NCBI GenBank assembly: GCA_964019655.1
Contig: CAXHTR010000008.1
Coordinates: forward strand, 868,001 to 932,000
Direction of reading: 5' to 3'
Source of the DNA: Perkinsela sp. pyNocScin1
Lineage: Eukaryota; Euglenozoa; Kinetoplastea; Prokinetoplastida; Perkinselidae
DNA: 64,000 bases
The position numbers and the translations under genes were made by a program. Below are positions 8,448 to 18,600 of this stretch, one piece after another. Positions within the stretch are counted from its first letter, which is position 1. Each line of letters starts with the position of its first letter. Below the pieces are notes generated by a model, which saw only the letters and a program-made list of their open reading frames with translations, was not told the origin of the DNA and did no database searches.

Positions 8448-9782
8448 ATGTCCCAGCCAACCCAATCGCAAAAGCTTCTTGCATCCTACATTGTCTCAAA
8501 GCTCGAATCAGTTTCAGGTGATTATGCCGTTTCTTCAGCTCTGGCTACGATCAAGCATGCGTTCCAGCCAGCTGCGTCATCAGAGATCCCTGCTGCGCTC
8601 ATCGGAGAGATGGATAACTTCTGGAACACCAAGGACGAAGTCAAAGCTGAGGCTGCACCGTCTCCGGTAAAGAGCCGGGCTTCTGAGCATGTGCCAGAGA
8701 AGGATGCCGTACCACAAGATGAAAAGCTTCAAGAATTCCTCGATCTGCTGAAGGTCAGGGGCTATTTCAACGGCGTCGAGCCAGACAGTGAGGAGTACAC
8801 ACTCCGCCTCAACAAGGCCATCAAAAAGTTTCACCTCAAGCAGAACCCATACCTCAACATGACACCGGAGGAGATCAAGGCAAAGGGAAATGCGCATATG
8901 ATCGCCGGCAACTACAACGATGCCTTTGAGTGCTACACCAAGGCCATCGAGGTCGCCATGCAGGACGCTGACGGCTCGTCGAATGACGAGTCATCGAACA
9001 TCCACGTCTACTACGCAAACCGCGCGGCGTCGCTCATCGAGCTCAAAAAGTACACCGAGGCCACTGAAGACTGCGAGAAGTCTATCAGCTACAAGGCAGA
9101 CTATCCCAAGGCTTTCACACGGCTCGGCGTCGCCTTCTACTACCTCAACGACTTTGACAAGAGTGCAAGCGCCTACGAGCGTGCTCTCGAGCTTGACCCG
9201 ACCAACGAAAAGTACCGCAGCGACGCAAACGACGCCCGCGCGAAGGCCAAGGAGGCTGAGGCAAAAGCAGCGACCCCGAACTTTATGCAGAACCTCATGG
9301 GCAGCGAAGGCGGTGCTGGCGGCGCCAACCCGTTCGCTATGCTCAACAATCCGCACATGAAGGAAATGATGGAGTCCATGGGCAATGGCGGTGGCATGCC
9401 AGACCTATCGAGCGCGATGGCGGGAATGGCCGGCAACCCGAAGTTCATGGAGATGGCCCAGTCGATGATGCAGAACCCGCAGTTCTCGAACATGGTGCAA
9501 GGCTTCGCGCAGGAGTTCATGAAGGGTGGCGGCGCCCCCGGTATGCCCGATTTCTCTGCAATGGACCAAATGCTCAACCCCACGAACGCCGGCGTCAACC
9601 CAGACGCCCTGCGTGAGCTCCAGGAGAAGGAAGTCATGAACAACCCGAAGATGCGCGCCATCTCAGAGGACGTCAAGGCCAACGGCCCGGCTGTCTTTGC
9701 GAAGTATATGAATGACCCCGACGTCGCTGAAGTCTTGAAAAAATTTGGTAATCTTTTCCAAAAGGGCGGAAAGCCCGAGTAA
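8448..9782 (+). CDS. SGTA: SGTA-like TPR co-chaperone
   Basis: 444 residues from ATG at 8448 (MSQPTQSQKLLASYIVSKLE), chosen as the first ATG and because it fits the N-terminal SGTA dimerisation domain (about 1-60). Three TPRs follow at about 140-265 (AEEIKAKGNAHMIAGNYNDA type; NIHVYYANRAASLIELKKY; YPKAFTRLGVAFYYLNDFDK), then a Gly/Met-rich segment with STI1-like Asn-Pro helices (NPQFSNMVQ, NNPKMRAIS) and a C-terminal NDPDVAEVLKKFGNLF. SGTA binds hydrophobic clients in the tail-anchored pathway and the C-terminal EEVD of HSP70/HSP90. The HSP90 at 55425 would be a possible partner. An extra ~65-residue segment separates the dimerisation domain from the TPRs. Confidence 0.88.
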   Translation: MSQPTQSQKLLASYIVSKLESVSGDYAVSSALATIKHAFQPAASSEIPAALIGEMDNFWNTKDEVKAEAAPSPVKSRASEHVPEKDAVPQDEKLQEFLDLLKVRGYFNGVEPDSEEYTLRLNKAIKKFHLKQNPYLNMTPEEIKAKGNAHMIAGNYNDAFECYTKAIEVAMQDADGSSNDESSNIHVYYANRAASLIELKKYTEATEDCEKSISYKADYPKAFTRLGVAFYYLNDFDKSASAYERALELDPTNEKYRSDANDARAKAKEAEAKAATPNFMQNLMGSEGGAGGANPFAMLNNPHMKEMMESMGNGGGMPDLSSAMAGMAGNPKFMEMAQSMMQNPQFSNMVQGFAQEFMKGGGAPGMPDFSAMDQMLNPTNAGVNPDALRELQEKEVMNNPKMRAISEDVKANGPAVFAKYMNDPDVAEVLKKFGNLFQKGGKPE

Positions 9783-9856
9783 TATTGCGTGAATGCTTAG
9801 TCATTGCTCGTTGAATAATTTAAACGAAGACGTGCGTATTGACTTACTTGATCGTT

Positions 9857-10582
9857 ATGCTATTTGTACCAATGAGCAGTCTTTCTTCAGGGCTACCACA
9901 GAGTATCACAGCCGCCGTCAATAGCGCTGGTTCTGTCGCACGAACTGCGCTTGCCGAGCTCAAGTCAAACGAGCAGCTCCGAGACTTCCAGCTTCGGGGC
10001 ATGGAGAAAGTCAAGGAAATTTCACAGACCGGCGCCCAGTCCATTCAGCGGGCGTGGAACTACCTGTCAGGCCCAAATTCCGCCACGCACCGAGTAAACC
10101 TTGACCGCTTTGTGCGGCCAGAGGCGTTCGTCCAAAGGTTTCAAGAAATGCAGCGAAATCTCAAGTGCCAAAATGGGGGATGCACACGCCGCGGCAGGGG
10201 CTTCTCGTTTTTTGGTGGTAGTTTCTTCGGCGGCGGCATGCCTGGGTTCTCGCGCTTTCCTGGCAGCGGCTCATCGTCGAGCCCTGGTGGGGCGGGGCCT
10301 TCCTTCCCGGGCGCGGGCATCGGCGGTGACATGCTGAACAAAATGCTCGAGTGGTGCTCGGTGAGCCATGCGCACAAAATCGCGGACAACATGGGCATCA
10401 AAATGAATGACATCAAGTTTGACGTCCAGGGAAGAAAGGTCACTGTGACGATCGACGCGCCGGAGGCCACACCTTTGCAAATTGAGGCGCTGGGGAAGAA
10501 AGTCGAAGAGGAGTGCCCGATGGCCCGCTTCTACGGAAAGAAGCACAAGGAGATGGTCTGGCAGAAGGCATTGGCCGAGTGA
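9857..10582 (+). CDS. OsmC-like half-domain protein with glycine-rich middle
   Basis: 241 residues if the ATG at 9857 is used; ATG 9872 (MSSLSSG) is equally possible. The N-terminal ~90 residues are helical and resemble a presequence. A Gly/Phe/Ser-rich stretch (about 110-155) follows. The C-terminal third, EWCSVSHAHKIADNMGIK...VQGRKVTVTIDAPEATP...EEECPMARFY, matches the second half of OsmC/Ohr peroxidase-like domains, including the spacing of two cysteines. The N-terminal OsmC strand region is not recognisable, so peroxidase activity is doubtful. Probable organellar protein of unknown role. Confidence 0.5.
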   Translation: MLFVPMSSLSSGLPQSITAAVNSAGSVARTALAELKSNEQLRDFQLRGMEKVKEISQTGAQSIQRAWNYLSGPNSATHRVNLDRFVRPEAFVQRFQEMQRNLKCQNGGCTRRGRGFSFFGGSFFGGGMPGFSRFPGSGSSSSPGGAGPSFPGAGIGGDMLNKMLEWCSVSHAHKIADNMGIKMNDIKFDVQGRKVTVTIDAPEATPLQIEALGKKVEEECPMARFYGKKHKEMVWQKALAE

Positions 10583-10769
10583 CAGCGATAGGTAGCTCGT
10601 TGGGCATCTTTCAGAGGTTATCCTAGTATGAGGCTGAAAGGCACCAACGGAATCTACGACAATGTTCCCCTGTGTATACATTTGCATTCATAAAGAGATT
10701 GCAAATACTCTCGTGCGGCTTCGCTACTGTTTTCTTTACTGTGACTGCGATCTGTAGTTTATCATCAAA

Positions 10770-12116
10770 ATGTCTGCGAAAGAATCCACCGACTTCGTCA
10801 TCCAGAGCGAAGACAGCGGAAAAGTCGTGACAGACAGCTCGCACTGGCCGCTGCTCCTCAAAAATTACACCAAGATGAACGTCAAGCGCACAAAATTCAC
10901 TCCCATCCCTGACGCTGGGTACTGCCCGCTCAACCGCCCAATCAAGGAGCACATCAACTACGGCATGCTCAACATCGACAAGCCGTCGAACCCGTCCAGT
11001 CACGAGGTCGTCAGCTGGCTGAAGCGCATCGTCGGCGCCGACAAAACAGGCCACAGTGGAACGCTCGACCCCAAGGTCACTGGAAATCTTATTGTGTGCA
11101 TCAACCGAGCGACACGCCTCGTGAAATCGCAGCAGAACATGCCCAAGGAGTACATCGCGGTCCTGAAGCTCCACGCGACGGTCGACGGCGGCGAAAAGGT
11201 CGTCAACGACGCCCTGCAGACGCTGACCGGTCCCATCTTCCAGCGCCCACCGATTCAGTCCGCCGTCAAGCGACAGCTCCGCATACGCACCATCTACGAG
11301 AGCAAGCTCCTCGAGTACGACGAAGGCCGCGGCCTCGTCGTGTTCTCCTGCAAGTGCGAGGCCGGCACATATGTGCGAACGCTCTGCGTCCACCTCGGCC
11401 TTCTCCTCGGGGTGGGCGCGCACATGGAAGAGCTGCGCCGCGTCGCGACGGGCAACATCACTGAGGCGGACAACATCGTCACGCTGCACGACGTGCTCGA
11501 CGCCTGCTGGCTGCACAAGAACAAGGGCCAGGAGTGGTACATCCGGCAGGTCATCTCCCCGTGCGAGGCACTGCTCGCCGCGGGCATCGACACGGCCATG
11601 GGCATCGGCAAGGGCATGAAGGGCGGCGGTTACAAGCGAATCGTCGTCAAAGACACCGCCGTCAACGCGCTCTGCTACGGCGCGAAGCTCATGGTGCAGG
11701 GCGTCCTGCGCTACGACGACAACATTGGCGACGACCCGAAGGAGGTCATTGTCCTCATCACGACGAAGGGCGAGGCCATCGCGCTGGCGTACGCCTCCAT
11801 GACCATGGGCCAGCTCGACCACGCCGATTTCGGCATCGCGGCTGTGCTCAAGCGCGTCATCATGGACCGCAACGTGTACCCGCGCCGGTGGGGCCTCGGC
11901 CCGCAGGCGCTGCTGATCCGCAAGATGATTGAGGCCGGTGAGCTCGACAAGTACGGGCGCGTCACAGACACGACGCCGAACACGTTCAAGTACGTGAACT
12001 ATGCTGGCGTCAGCAGCAACGAGCAGGGGACCTACGCGGAGGGAACGGCGCAGCCGCGGAACGTCATGAACGCCCGTCCCGCCAAGCGCGATAGAGACGA
12101 GAGCGACTCGGACTAG
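10770..12116 (+). CDS. CBF5: H/ACA RNP pseudouridine synthase, dyskerin/Cbf5
   Basis: 448 residues from ATG at 10770. The dyskerin N-terminal extension ([20 protein letters not shown]), the TruB catalytic domain with [12 protein letters not shown] (catalytic Asp about 100), and the PUA domain ([30 protein letters not shown]) are all present, followed by YPRRWGLGP and a short acidic tail. It would isomerise uridines in rRNA and snRNA guided by H/ACA RNAs in the nucleolus. A short Gly-rich insertion ([10 protein letters not shown]) precedes the PUA domain, and the usual long KKE-rich C-terminal tail is nearly absent. Confidence 0.97.
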   Translation: MSAKESTDFVIQSEDSGKVVTDSSHWPLLLKNYTKMNVKRTKFTPIPDAGYCPLNRPIKEHINYGMLNIDKPSNPSSHEVVSWLKRIVGADKTGHSGTLDPKVTGNLIVCINRATRLVKSQQNMPKEYIAVLKLHATVDGGEKVVNDALQTLTGPIFQRPPIQSAVKRQLRIRTIYESKLLEYDEGRGLVVFSCKCEAGTYVRTLCVHLGLLLGVGAHMEELRRVATGNITEADNIVTLHDVLDACWLHKNKGQEWYIRQVISPCEALLAAGIDTAMGIGKGMKGGGYKRIVVKDTAVNALCYGAKLMVQGVLRYDDNIGDDPKEVIVLITTKGEAIALAYASMTMGQLDHADFGIAAVLKRVIMDRNVYPRRWGLGPQALLIRKMIEAGELDKYGRVTDTTPNTFKYVNYAGVSSNEQGTYAEGTAQPRNVMNARPAKRDRDESDSD

Positions 12117-12189
12117 TGTGTGTTCAAAATAGGTGATAGATTAGTTTCATTCATGAATCCGAAATTGAAATTTATTCGAAGAATCTTTC

Positions 12190-13362
12190 ATGCATATTCT
12201 TGTAATTGCATCGAATGTGATGTCGCACTCCATTTTTTCAGCTGCCCAGGCTGGGAGGGAAGTGCCCGCTGAGGATGACTCACCGGGCCATCGCCGGCCG
12301 TATCGGCCCAAGTGGCACTCGTGGCGCCCGACGAGCATCGAGCAGGCCATTCAGGCGGAAAAGGATGTCCTCCAGTGCATTGACGGAAAGTACCAGCAGC
12401 GCACTCTCGCCGGGCTGAACACGATTTTCTACGATCCTTCGAGTTCACTGTGGGCGGAGCCAAAAGACCCGGGGAGCCAGGAGCGGACCCCAATTATCCT
12501 GCTTCACGGCTTTGGGGGTGGCTGCGCCCTGTGGGTGGGCATCTGGCACGAGCTTATCGACGCGGGGTACGCCCCGTATAGCATCGATGTCCCGGGCTTC
12601 GGGCGAAGCCGCGCAGTGCCCTTCAACAAGACCTTTGCGGACGATGTCGTTCACTACTTTGTCTCACAGCTTGAGGCGTGGGTGTGTGCCGCAGATTTTC
12701 GAAAGCCGTTCGTACTCGTCGGTCACTCGCTGGGGGCCTACATCGCGACGCACCTGGCAGCCGCCAACAAAGACAAAATTCGGAATCTGATCCTCGCTGA
12801 CCCTTGGGGCATCCCTGAAGTGCCACGCAAGCACCAGATGCAAGTCATGAAGTCAGCGCCCGCCCTCTTCCGCGGCGTTTTCTCGATGTTCACGACCTTT
12901 CCACCGCTCGCGATGCTGCGGTCGATGGGCCCGCTGGGCCCTCGCCTTCTCCCAAAGTGGCGCCCGACGTTTGCCGATGGCTACCGCGACATCATCGACG
13001 ACCCACACATCCTCTACGACTACATATTTCACATGAACAGCCACCCGCCACACGGCGAGATCGCCTTCGTGAAGCTCATGGAGGGCCCAGCCTGCGCGAA
13101 GCGCCCGATCGAGCGCGAATTCGACGATCTCTTCGGTGCTGCCGACCATACGCTACCGATCGCCTTCATCTACGGCCAGAACACGTGGATGGACGTCGCG
13201 AGTGCTCTACGGCTCCAGAAGCGCTACAGCGGGCCATCAAAGGTTTTCTCGGTGCCCGACGCTGGCCATCAGGTCTTTCAAGACCAGCCGAAACGATTTG
13301 TGAATATTCTCCTCCAGTACTTGGCGGATTCACGTATTTCGACGCCCATTAGAGAAGAATGA
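12190..13362 (+). CDS. ABHD4/ABHD5-type alpha/beta hydrolase
   Basis: 390 residues from ATG at 12190; a second in-frame ATG at 12220 is possible. The oxyanion-hole motif LLHGFGGG (105-111), nucleophile elbow GHSLGAY (Ser about 180) and a C-terminal HQVFQD (about 360-365, the HX4D motif of this subfamily) are visible, with the subfamily strand DPWGIPEVP after the elbow. ABHD4 acts on N-acyl phospholipids; ABHD5/CGI-58 lacks the serine and activates lipases. The serine here makes an active ABHD4-like lipase or lysophospholipid acyltransferase more likely. No signal peptide or membrane span. Confidence 0.85.
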   Translation: MHILVIASNVMSHSIFSAAQAGREVPAEDDSPGHRRPYRPKWHSWRPTSIEQAIQAEKDVLQCIDGKYQQRTLAGLNTIFYDPSSSLWAEPKDPGSQERTPIILLHGFGGGCALWVGIWHELIDAGYAPYSIDVPGFGRSRAVPFNKTFADDVVHYFVSQLEAWVCAADFRKPFVLVGHSLGAYIATHLAAANKDKIRNLILADPWGIPEVPRKHQMQVMKSAPALFRGVFSMFTTFPPLAMLRSMGPLGPRLLPKWRPTFADGYRDIIDDPHILYDYIFHMNSHPPHGEIAFVKLMEGPACAKRPIEREFDDLFGAADHTLPIAFIYGQNTWMDVASALRLQKRYSGPSKVFSVPDAGHQVFQDQPKRFVNILLQYLADSRISTPIREE

Positions 13363-13446
13363 TACAGTACCACAGTAAGAAATGTTTTAGGTGCAATGTC
13401 AAGAGTAAATTCAGTAATTTAGTTTCGGTGTATCTTAAACAGTCAT

Positions 13447-14097
13447 ATGAACTGCCTGCCGACTGTGCACGCTGGAGCGAACCAGTTGTACATCTACGGA
13501 TTTGACCCCAAGAGCACTGACAGCGCCCAGCGCGCGTTCGAGAAGCTGACTGGGTGCGCTATCAAGCGCGTGCAGTACCCACCGAAGCCTTATAGCGGCT
13601 TTATGACCGTTGAGATGGAGAACGAAGAAGACATGAAGCACGCGCTGACCTTCCACCTCCGCGAGATCATGCCCCAGCAATACGTCGGCATCAGGAAGAA
13701 AATACCCATTCCACACCGCGACCAGCTCCTCTCCGATGAAGCCCGGCTGATCGAGCAAGACATGCGGCGGGAAAATCACAGGGAAAGGGAAGATACGAAT
13801 AATATGTCATTTCGGGATGCATTGACAGAGAGCCCATACGGAAGACCCAATGTCCGAGCGCAAGGGCCCCAGCGGAAGCTGACGTCCACTGAGAAAGTCC
13901 GCGCCTTCATTGACCATTGGATCGTTGTGGCTGACCAGTTGTTTCCTGAGTTACGGCACACCATTCGAGTCCTCATGAATTACGCTGGCAGGAACATATT
14001 TGGGGCCCTTGTCACCGTCATGTTCATCTTCATGACTTGGCGAATCGCATGCCTGCTTTGGAGAACGCTCTCCGTCCTCAGAAGACTCTGTTTTTAG
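13447..14097 (+). CDS. RRM-like protein with C-terminal membrane segment, possible Nup35/Nup53
   Basis: 216 residues from ATG at 13447. An RRM-like fold is suggested by NQLYIYGFDPKSTDSAQRAF, a helix, then GFMTVEMENEEDMKHAL. A polar linker follows, and the C-terminus has a hydrophobic span (FGALVTVMFIFMTWRIACLLW). The opening YGFDP resembles the YGFPP of the Nup35/Nup53 MPPN RRM, whose C-terminal helix binds the pore membrane. This would be the second nucleoporin candidate in the window, with the NPF-repeat protein at 27554. Any other tail-anchored RRM protein is possible. Confidence 0.45.
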   Translation: MNCLPTVHAGANQLYIYGFDPKSTDSAQRAFEKLTGCAIKRVQYPPKPYSGFMTVEMENEEDMKHALTFHLREIMPQQYVGIRKKIPIPHRDQLLSDEARLIEQDMRRENHREREDTNNMSFRDALTESPYGRPNVRAQGPQRKLTSTEKVRAFIDHWIVVADQLFPELRHTIRVLMNYAGRNIFGALVTVMFIFMTWRIACLLWRTLSVLRRLCF

Positions 14098-14177
14098 CTG
14101 TTCTCTCATTATACTTTTCTAGGTGCAATTTTTATCAGAATACCTTTTGCTCTCGATTTAGGGTAAACCTTGCATGC

Positions 14178-14426
14178 ATGATCATTCCTGTTCGCTGCTT
14201 CACGTGTGGTAAGGTCATAGGCGACAAGTGGGACGATTACATCAACCTGCAGAAGCAAGGCGTGAAGTGCGGTGATGCCCTCACAGCGCTGGGGCTGCAC
14301 CGCATCTGCTGCCGGCGCATGCTCATATCGCACTCCGAGCAGACCCATATCCTTCTCTTGTACAATCCGACGAATCACTACGAGAACGCTGAGGTGCCGG
14401 GAGCCCCCGTCGAAGAAGCGGTGTAG
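14178..14426 (+). CDS. RPB10: RNA polymerase I/II/III common subunit RPB10
   Basis: 82 residues from ATG at 14178. MIIPVRCFTCGKVIGDKWDDY and GLHRICCRRMLISH are nearly invariant RPB10 segments; the atypical zinc site is CFTCG plus the CC pair. The subunit is needed for assembly of all three nuclear polymerases. The start is fixed by the conserved MIIPVRCF; upstream frame extensions are not conserved. The C-terminus is about 12 residues longer than usual (ENAEVPGAPVEEAV). A TCGATTTAG lies about 17 bases before the ATG as a candidate acceptor. Confidence 0.96.
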   Translation: MIIPVRCFTCGKVIGDKWDDYINLQKQGVKCGDALTALGLHRICCRRMLISHSEQTHILLLYNPTNHYENAEVPGAPVEEAV

Positions 14427-14501
14427 ACACAGTTTTGATGGTTTGGCCTTTTCGAAGTAATTTTTTTCTCTATGCGGCCAGATTTTGTAATGCTAGTGTA
14501 A

Positions 14502-15509
14502 ATGGGTGGTAAAGTGTGCTGTTCAACTGAGTGGCCAACTTGGCAGATGCTTCTTCAGTACTGCCGAAGTAACACCGATGGCATCGAGCACTGTATGACG
14601 CCCCTTGACTTTGTACTCGCAGTCGACCCAGTGCAGGCAAGCATTTCTTCATCTGCTGCGAATGGGAACAACGATAGCAAAGATGGAAAAATACCACTCG
14701 CCGGTGGTATTATATTGGATGTCCTCTTGGGAATCAATCCATCAGTATTTCACATTATTCTTGGAGAGCCAGCAAGCAGTGCTGTAGAAAAGCATAGAAC
14801 TATGCTCGCATGCATTGACATGGCTTGCATCGACACGCACCCAGCGCTCGCTCGCGCTGGTACATCTGTGCTTTTCAAAGACGTTTCAATACTTTGGCTA
14901 CCATACGCACAGAACCCTGCCCTCCACTACACGGATGACAATGTGTTCGTCACGAGACGGTTGAGTCACACGATGACCCCACAAACCGGGCCAGAGCACC
15001 TCTGCGGGGCTTCCATTCCTTCCAATATCCCTGCGCTTTTACCACTTTTCGCTGTGACGCCGGAAAATATAGGAAAAGTTTTTGAAAGCGAAGCGACAGA
15101 GGACTTGACAGGGAAATCATCCAGGGATACGATGGATCAGAAAGTTGTCCAGCCTACTGAGCAGCAGCGTGAGAGGGTTTCGACAGAAGAAAGTGCTCCA
15201 GGTCGCTCCACCTCCGCAAGAAAAGATTCTCTCAACGAAGTTGACACCTGGCTCCAGTACACACAGTCACAGAATGACACACGCCATGACGAGTGCATAG
15301 CCATTACTAGTAAATCTGCTATCGACGTAGACACATTGGCAGAGGAAACGAGTCATCTAGATAAGCCTGACGAGAGAGCAGTCTCGGCTTCAGTTGAAAG
15401 CGCTACACCACCGCCGATAACGAGAGATGATGATGACGGTGAGGTAGAACAACCTACTCATATGAGCTCGTCAGATACAGAGGCTGACCCCTGGAGTGCT
15501 TATCTGTAA
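14502..15509 (+). CDS. Uncharacterised protein with acidic disordered C-terminus
   Basis: 335 residues from ATG at 14502 (MGGKVCCSTEWPTWQMLLQY). Not recognised. The first ~200 residues look folded, with hydrophobic strands (GGIILDVLLGINPSVFHIIL, LFKDVSILWLPYAQNPALHY). From about 205 to the end it is Ser/Thr/Glu-rich and probably disordered, finishing SSDTEADPWSAYL. The start MGGKVCC could be a myristoylation/palmitoylation site (Gly2, Cys6-7), which would place it at a membrane; this is a motif reading only. Confidence 0.6.
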   Translation: MGGKVCCSTEWPTWQMLLQYCRSNTDGIEHCMTPLDFVLAVDPVQASISSSAANGNNDSKDGKIPLAGGIILDVLLGINPSVFHIILGEPASSAVEKHRTMLACIDMACIDTHPALARAGTSVLFKDVSILWLPYAQNPALHYTDDNVFVTRRLSHTMTPQTGPEHLCGASIPSNIPALLPLFAVTPENIGKVFESEATEDLTGKSSRDTMDQKVVQPTEQQRERVSTEESAPGRSTSARKDSLNEVDTWLQYTQSQNDTRHDECIAITSKSAIDVDTLAEETSHLDKPDERAVSASVESATPPPITRDDDDGEVEQPTHMSSSDTEADPWSAYL

Positions 15510-15603
15510 ACAATGCCAAGTAGCTTTTAATACACTTCTTTACTAATAAAATCCCCTTTTTTGCTTTCCATTTACAAGTAAAGCATGATAACCAGAGCGA
15601 ACA

Positions 15604-18600
15604 ATGGTACACAAACTATCTGTATCTCTTAGGGACCGCTGGATTCCATATGTGAAAGGGTTTGAATACGGTAGTGTTGTTGCCGTCGAGAAGCTCGAAG
15701 CATTGAACATTAGCGATTCTATGAGCGCGGATAGCAGCCAGCTTCCGTTGAATGTAGCAGACATGTATGCCATTCGACTCCGTATCAAGGACATACGCGC
15801 ATCATCACAGGAAATATGTCCGGAAAAGAGGCAGAAGGTAGAGGCTTCCATGCTTCATACGCTCGCCGATACTTGCCTTAGAGTCATGCGCACAAAGGAC
15901 GAAGCGAACGAAGTGCCGAGCCAAGACTGCACGGACTTCATCGCTCTGGAGTCTCTATCGAATTTTCGAAAAGGCGACACGTACCTTTTCCGCGCTGAGG
16001 GATCGCTTGCCTGTGGCTTGGTACGATACGCAGAAAAACAGCGCTCGCTTACTGATCATAAAGCAACGCTCCTCAAGATCTTGTGCACAAACGCAGGCAA
16101 AGATCAAGCCATGCAGATTTCTGACCAGTTGTCACCCGAATGGGCAGCGCTCATGAGATTCATCCACGGATATCTTGAGAATAGGAACACGGATATAAAC
16201 GAAGACGAAGAAGGGCGCGCTGAAGATATGGACACCATCACACATCTTCTAGGCCAGATTATCGAAATTTTACTCGCTACTGCGCACTATAGCACTGCAT
16301 CAATAATCCTCGAGCAAATTCAAAAAATTCTCATCAAATCAAAGCGATCGCACGGCCCCGCAATGCGCACTCGTATTGCCTTGGAGCGTACGGTCGCGAG
16401 GTACATACCGACCTGCGCGCACAATGAGTTTCCGTATCAAAAGGCACTTGCAGCGAAAGCGCTAGGGTCGCAGACAGAGAATGCACTTCTGGAAAAACTT
16501 TTGCTGCAGCAGGCAAGCGATGACCTTCCATTCGATATAGTCGGCGTGGATACTGATGGCATGCTACTCATCGAGCATCTGCACAAATCGCCGAAATCGG
16601 TGTTTGTCGTCGCAGTCACGCAGACAGCCGTTGGCAACTACACTGTCTTTTACTTTCTCTCCGTCGATTGTGAAAGGAACCTGATGGCCCTGCAGTCATC
16701 GAATTTCACTGATTTTATCGTGCTACTGCAGGCTGTGACTATTTCGCGGATGCTTCAAAACGCTGAGAAGGACAAGAGTGCTGCGAGTGAGTATGACGTG
16801 CGGTGCCTCGACATTGACACCGAGCGCTTGATTTCATACTGTGTGAAAAATGAAAGTGACATCGCGAATCAGTCGGGTCTTATCAAGAGCCTGACTGGGG
16901 TAAGCTGCACCGATGAAGAAGAACAGACACTTACTGTCAAAATGGTAAGTACTGATGCACAGTCATGTTCAAAGCCGCACTCTATAGAGAAATTGAAGGA
17001 TTCTATCGGATCACTTTCAAAGCGTTCCTGTGGGCTGCACTGCGTCGATGGCGCGCACAATGGTTCTCTTGCTTTCCGGAAGGAACTGGTCCATACGCTG
17101 TACCACGAGCGCAAGAAGGGCACCGCAGCGAATTTAGCCCCCGTCGTCAAGATTCTCCAAGAAGCCAAAAAGGAGCACCGTCAGATCTTGGAATCACTCG
17201 CAGCAGATTCATCCAATAGTAATGTCGAATTATGCTGTGATGCGCTCATGACTTCCTATCCGGCATTTGTTCAAGCGATGAGCACCATCCGCCAGCGGCG
17301 CGCCGATCTTGCCTTTTGTATTGTCAGTGACCGCGAGAGCACCCTTGAGCAGTTTCCCGCCCAGTCCACGGGTAAAACACTCGGCACCAATCGTCTATCA
17401 ACAGTGTGCGCAGACTCTACGAATTTGGCATCGGAATCCGTTCAAAAATGCTCCGATAGACTCCAGCAGCGCAGGGAAGCCGCCCATAGACTGCTCGAGT
17501 CCATCGAGCACGAAATCTGGAACAATGCATCAGCACTCCAAATGCTCGAAGCAGCGCATAGCGACCCTTCCATTCCTGCGTCCTTTCCAATAGACTGCCT
17601 CCTCGCGTGCCACTCGACTTCAGAATCCGCACTGCAACATGACGCAACGCAGGAGAAAGTAAATTTGTGGGTCTATGGCGCACCTACTGAAGTCGATGCA
17701 GAATACGACGATGGCGCAGCGGTTCCTGCGCTTTTTCGCGTCCCTCTACAAGCAACGGACGCTGTTGCCTTCCCGAGCGACGTGCCCTCGGAGAACAGCA
17801 GCGTCCAAGAGCGACTCCTTTTCGCCATTCAGTGCACAAAGTACCACTCGTTCAGGCTGCAGGGGCTTTACTTTGAAACTGTGTCGGAGCTGCAGCATCT
17901 GCACCGTGCGCAGGCAGAGATCGCATTTCGGTGGTCAGAGCTCGACAAGATCACAAAGCAAACTGTCTTTTCTGTGCACGTACGCGAGTTATTGGACCCG
18001 AAGATCCGTGCGATTTTCCGCAAATTGGACCCATCGGCAGTGCTCATCGACGCTGCATCCTCCAAGGCGCTCCCGCCGCTGCTCTACGTACTCACGAAAG
18101 CAGATGCCCCGCAGAAATCGTACGCCCTGCGCATAACATCGGCGATGGACGATACCTTTGCACCGCCCTGTGATGTGCACGTTCGCTTCCCAGAAAAGCA
18201 TTCGGTGTCAGCTGGCCTGCGAGCGTTTCAGCTGGCGCTACAAAATGAATTTTCAACTGTGCCGAGTGAGAGTACAGCGAAGCCCTCGACTACGACCGGA
18301 ATTCAGTACGACGCGTTCATCTGGACACTGCCGATCTGGGACACCACGCTCTTCTGCAAGATGGCCCTCGAGCTCTTCCGGTACATCCACAACGCGCAGT
18401 GGGACTGGGAGATTCTTGTCCTTGCCCCCGACGACCTCATGGCGCACAGCGGCGTTCAAGGCGCCGCGAGGCTCATCGACCACTGGGGTGGCGGCAGCCA
18501 CCGCCTTGTCTCCATGGCAGAGGGTGCTTCCATCACTGCTGATGTGCAGATAGCCCTATTGAGCGAAGGCCACCCGCTCGATGCGAGCGACTTAGTACAA

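Noticed and set aside
10623..11822. 399-codon minus-strand frame opposite dyskerin
   Set aside because: Dyskerin is conserved along the same stretch; the antisense frame has no recognisable features.
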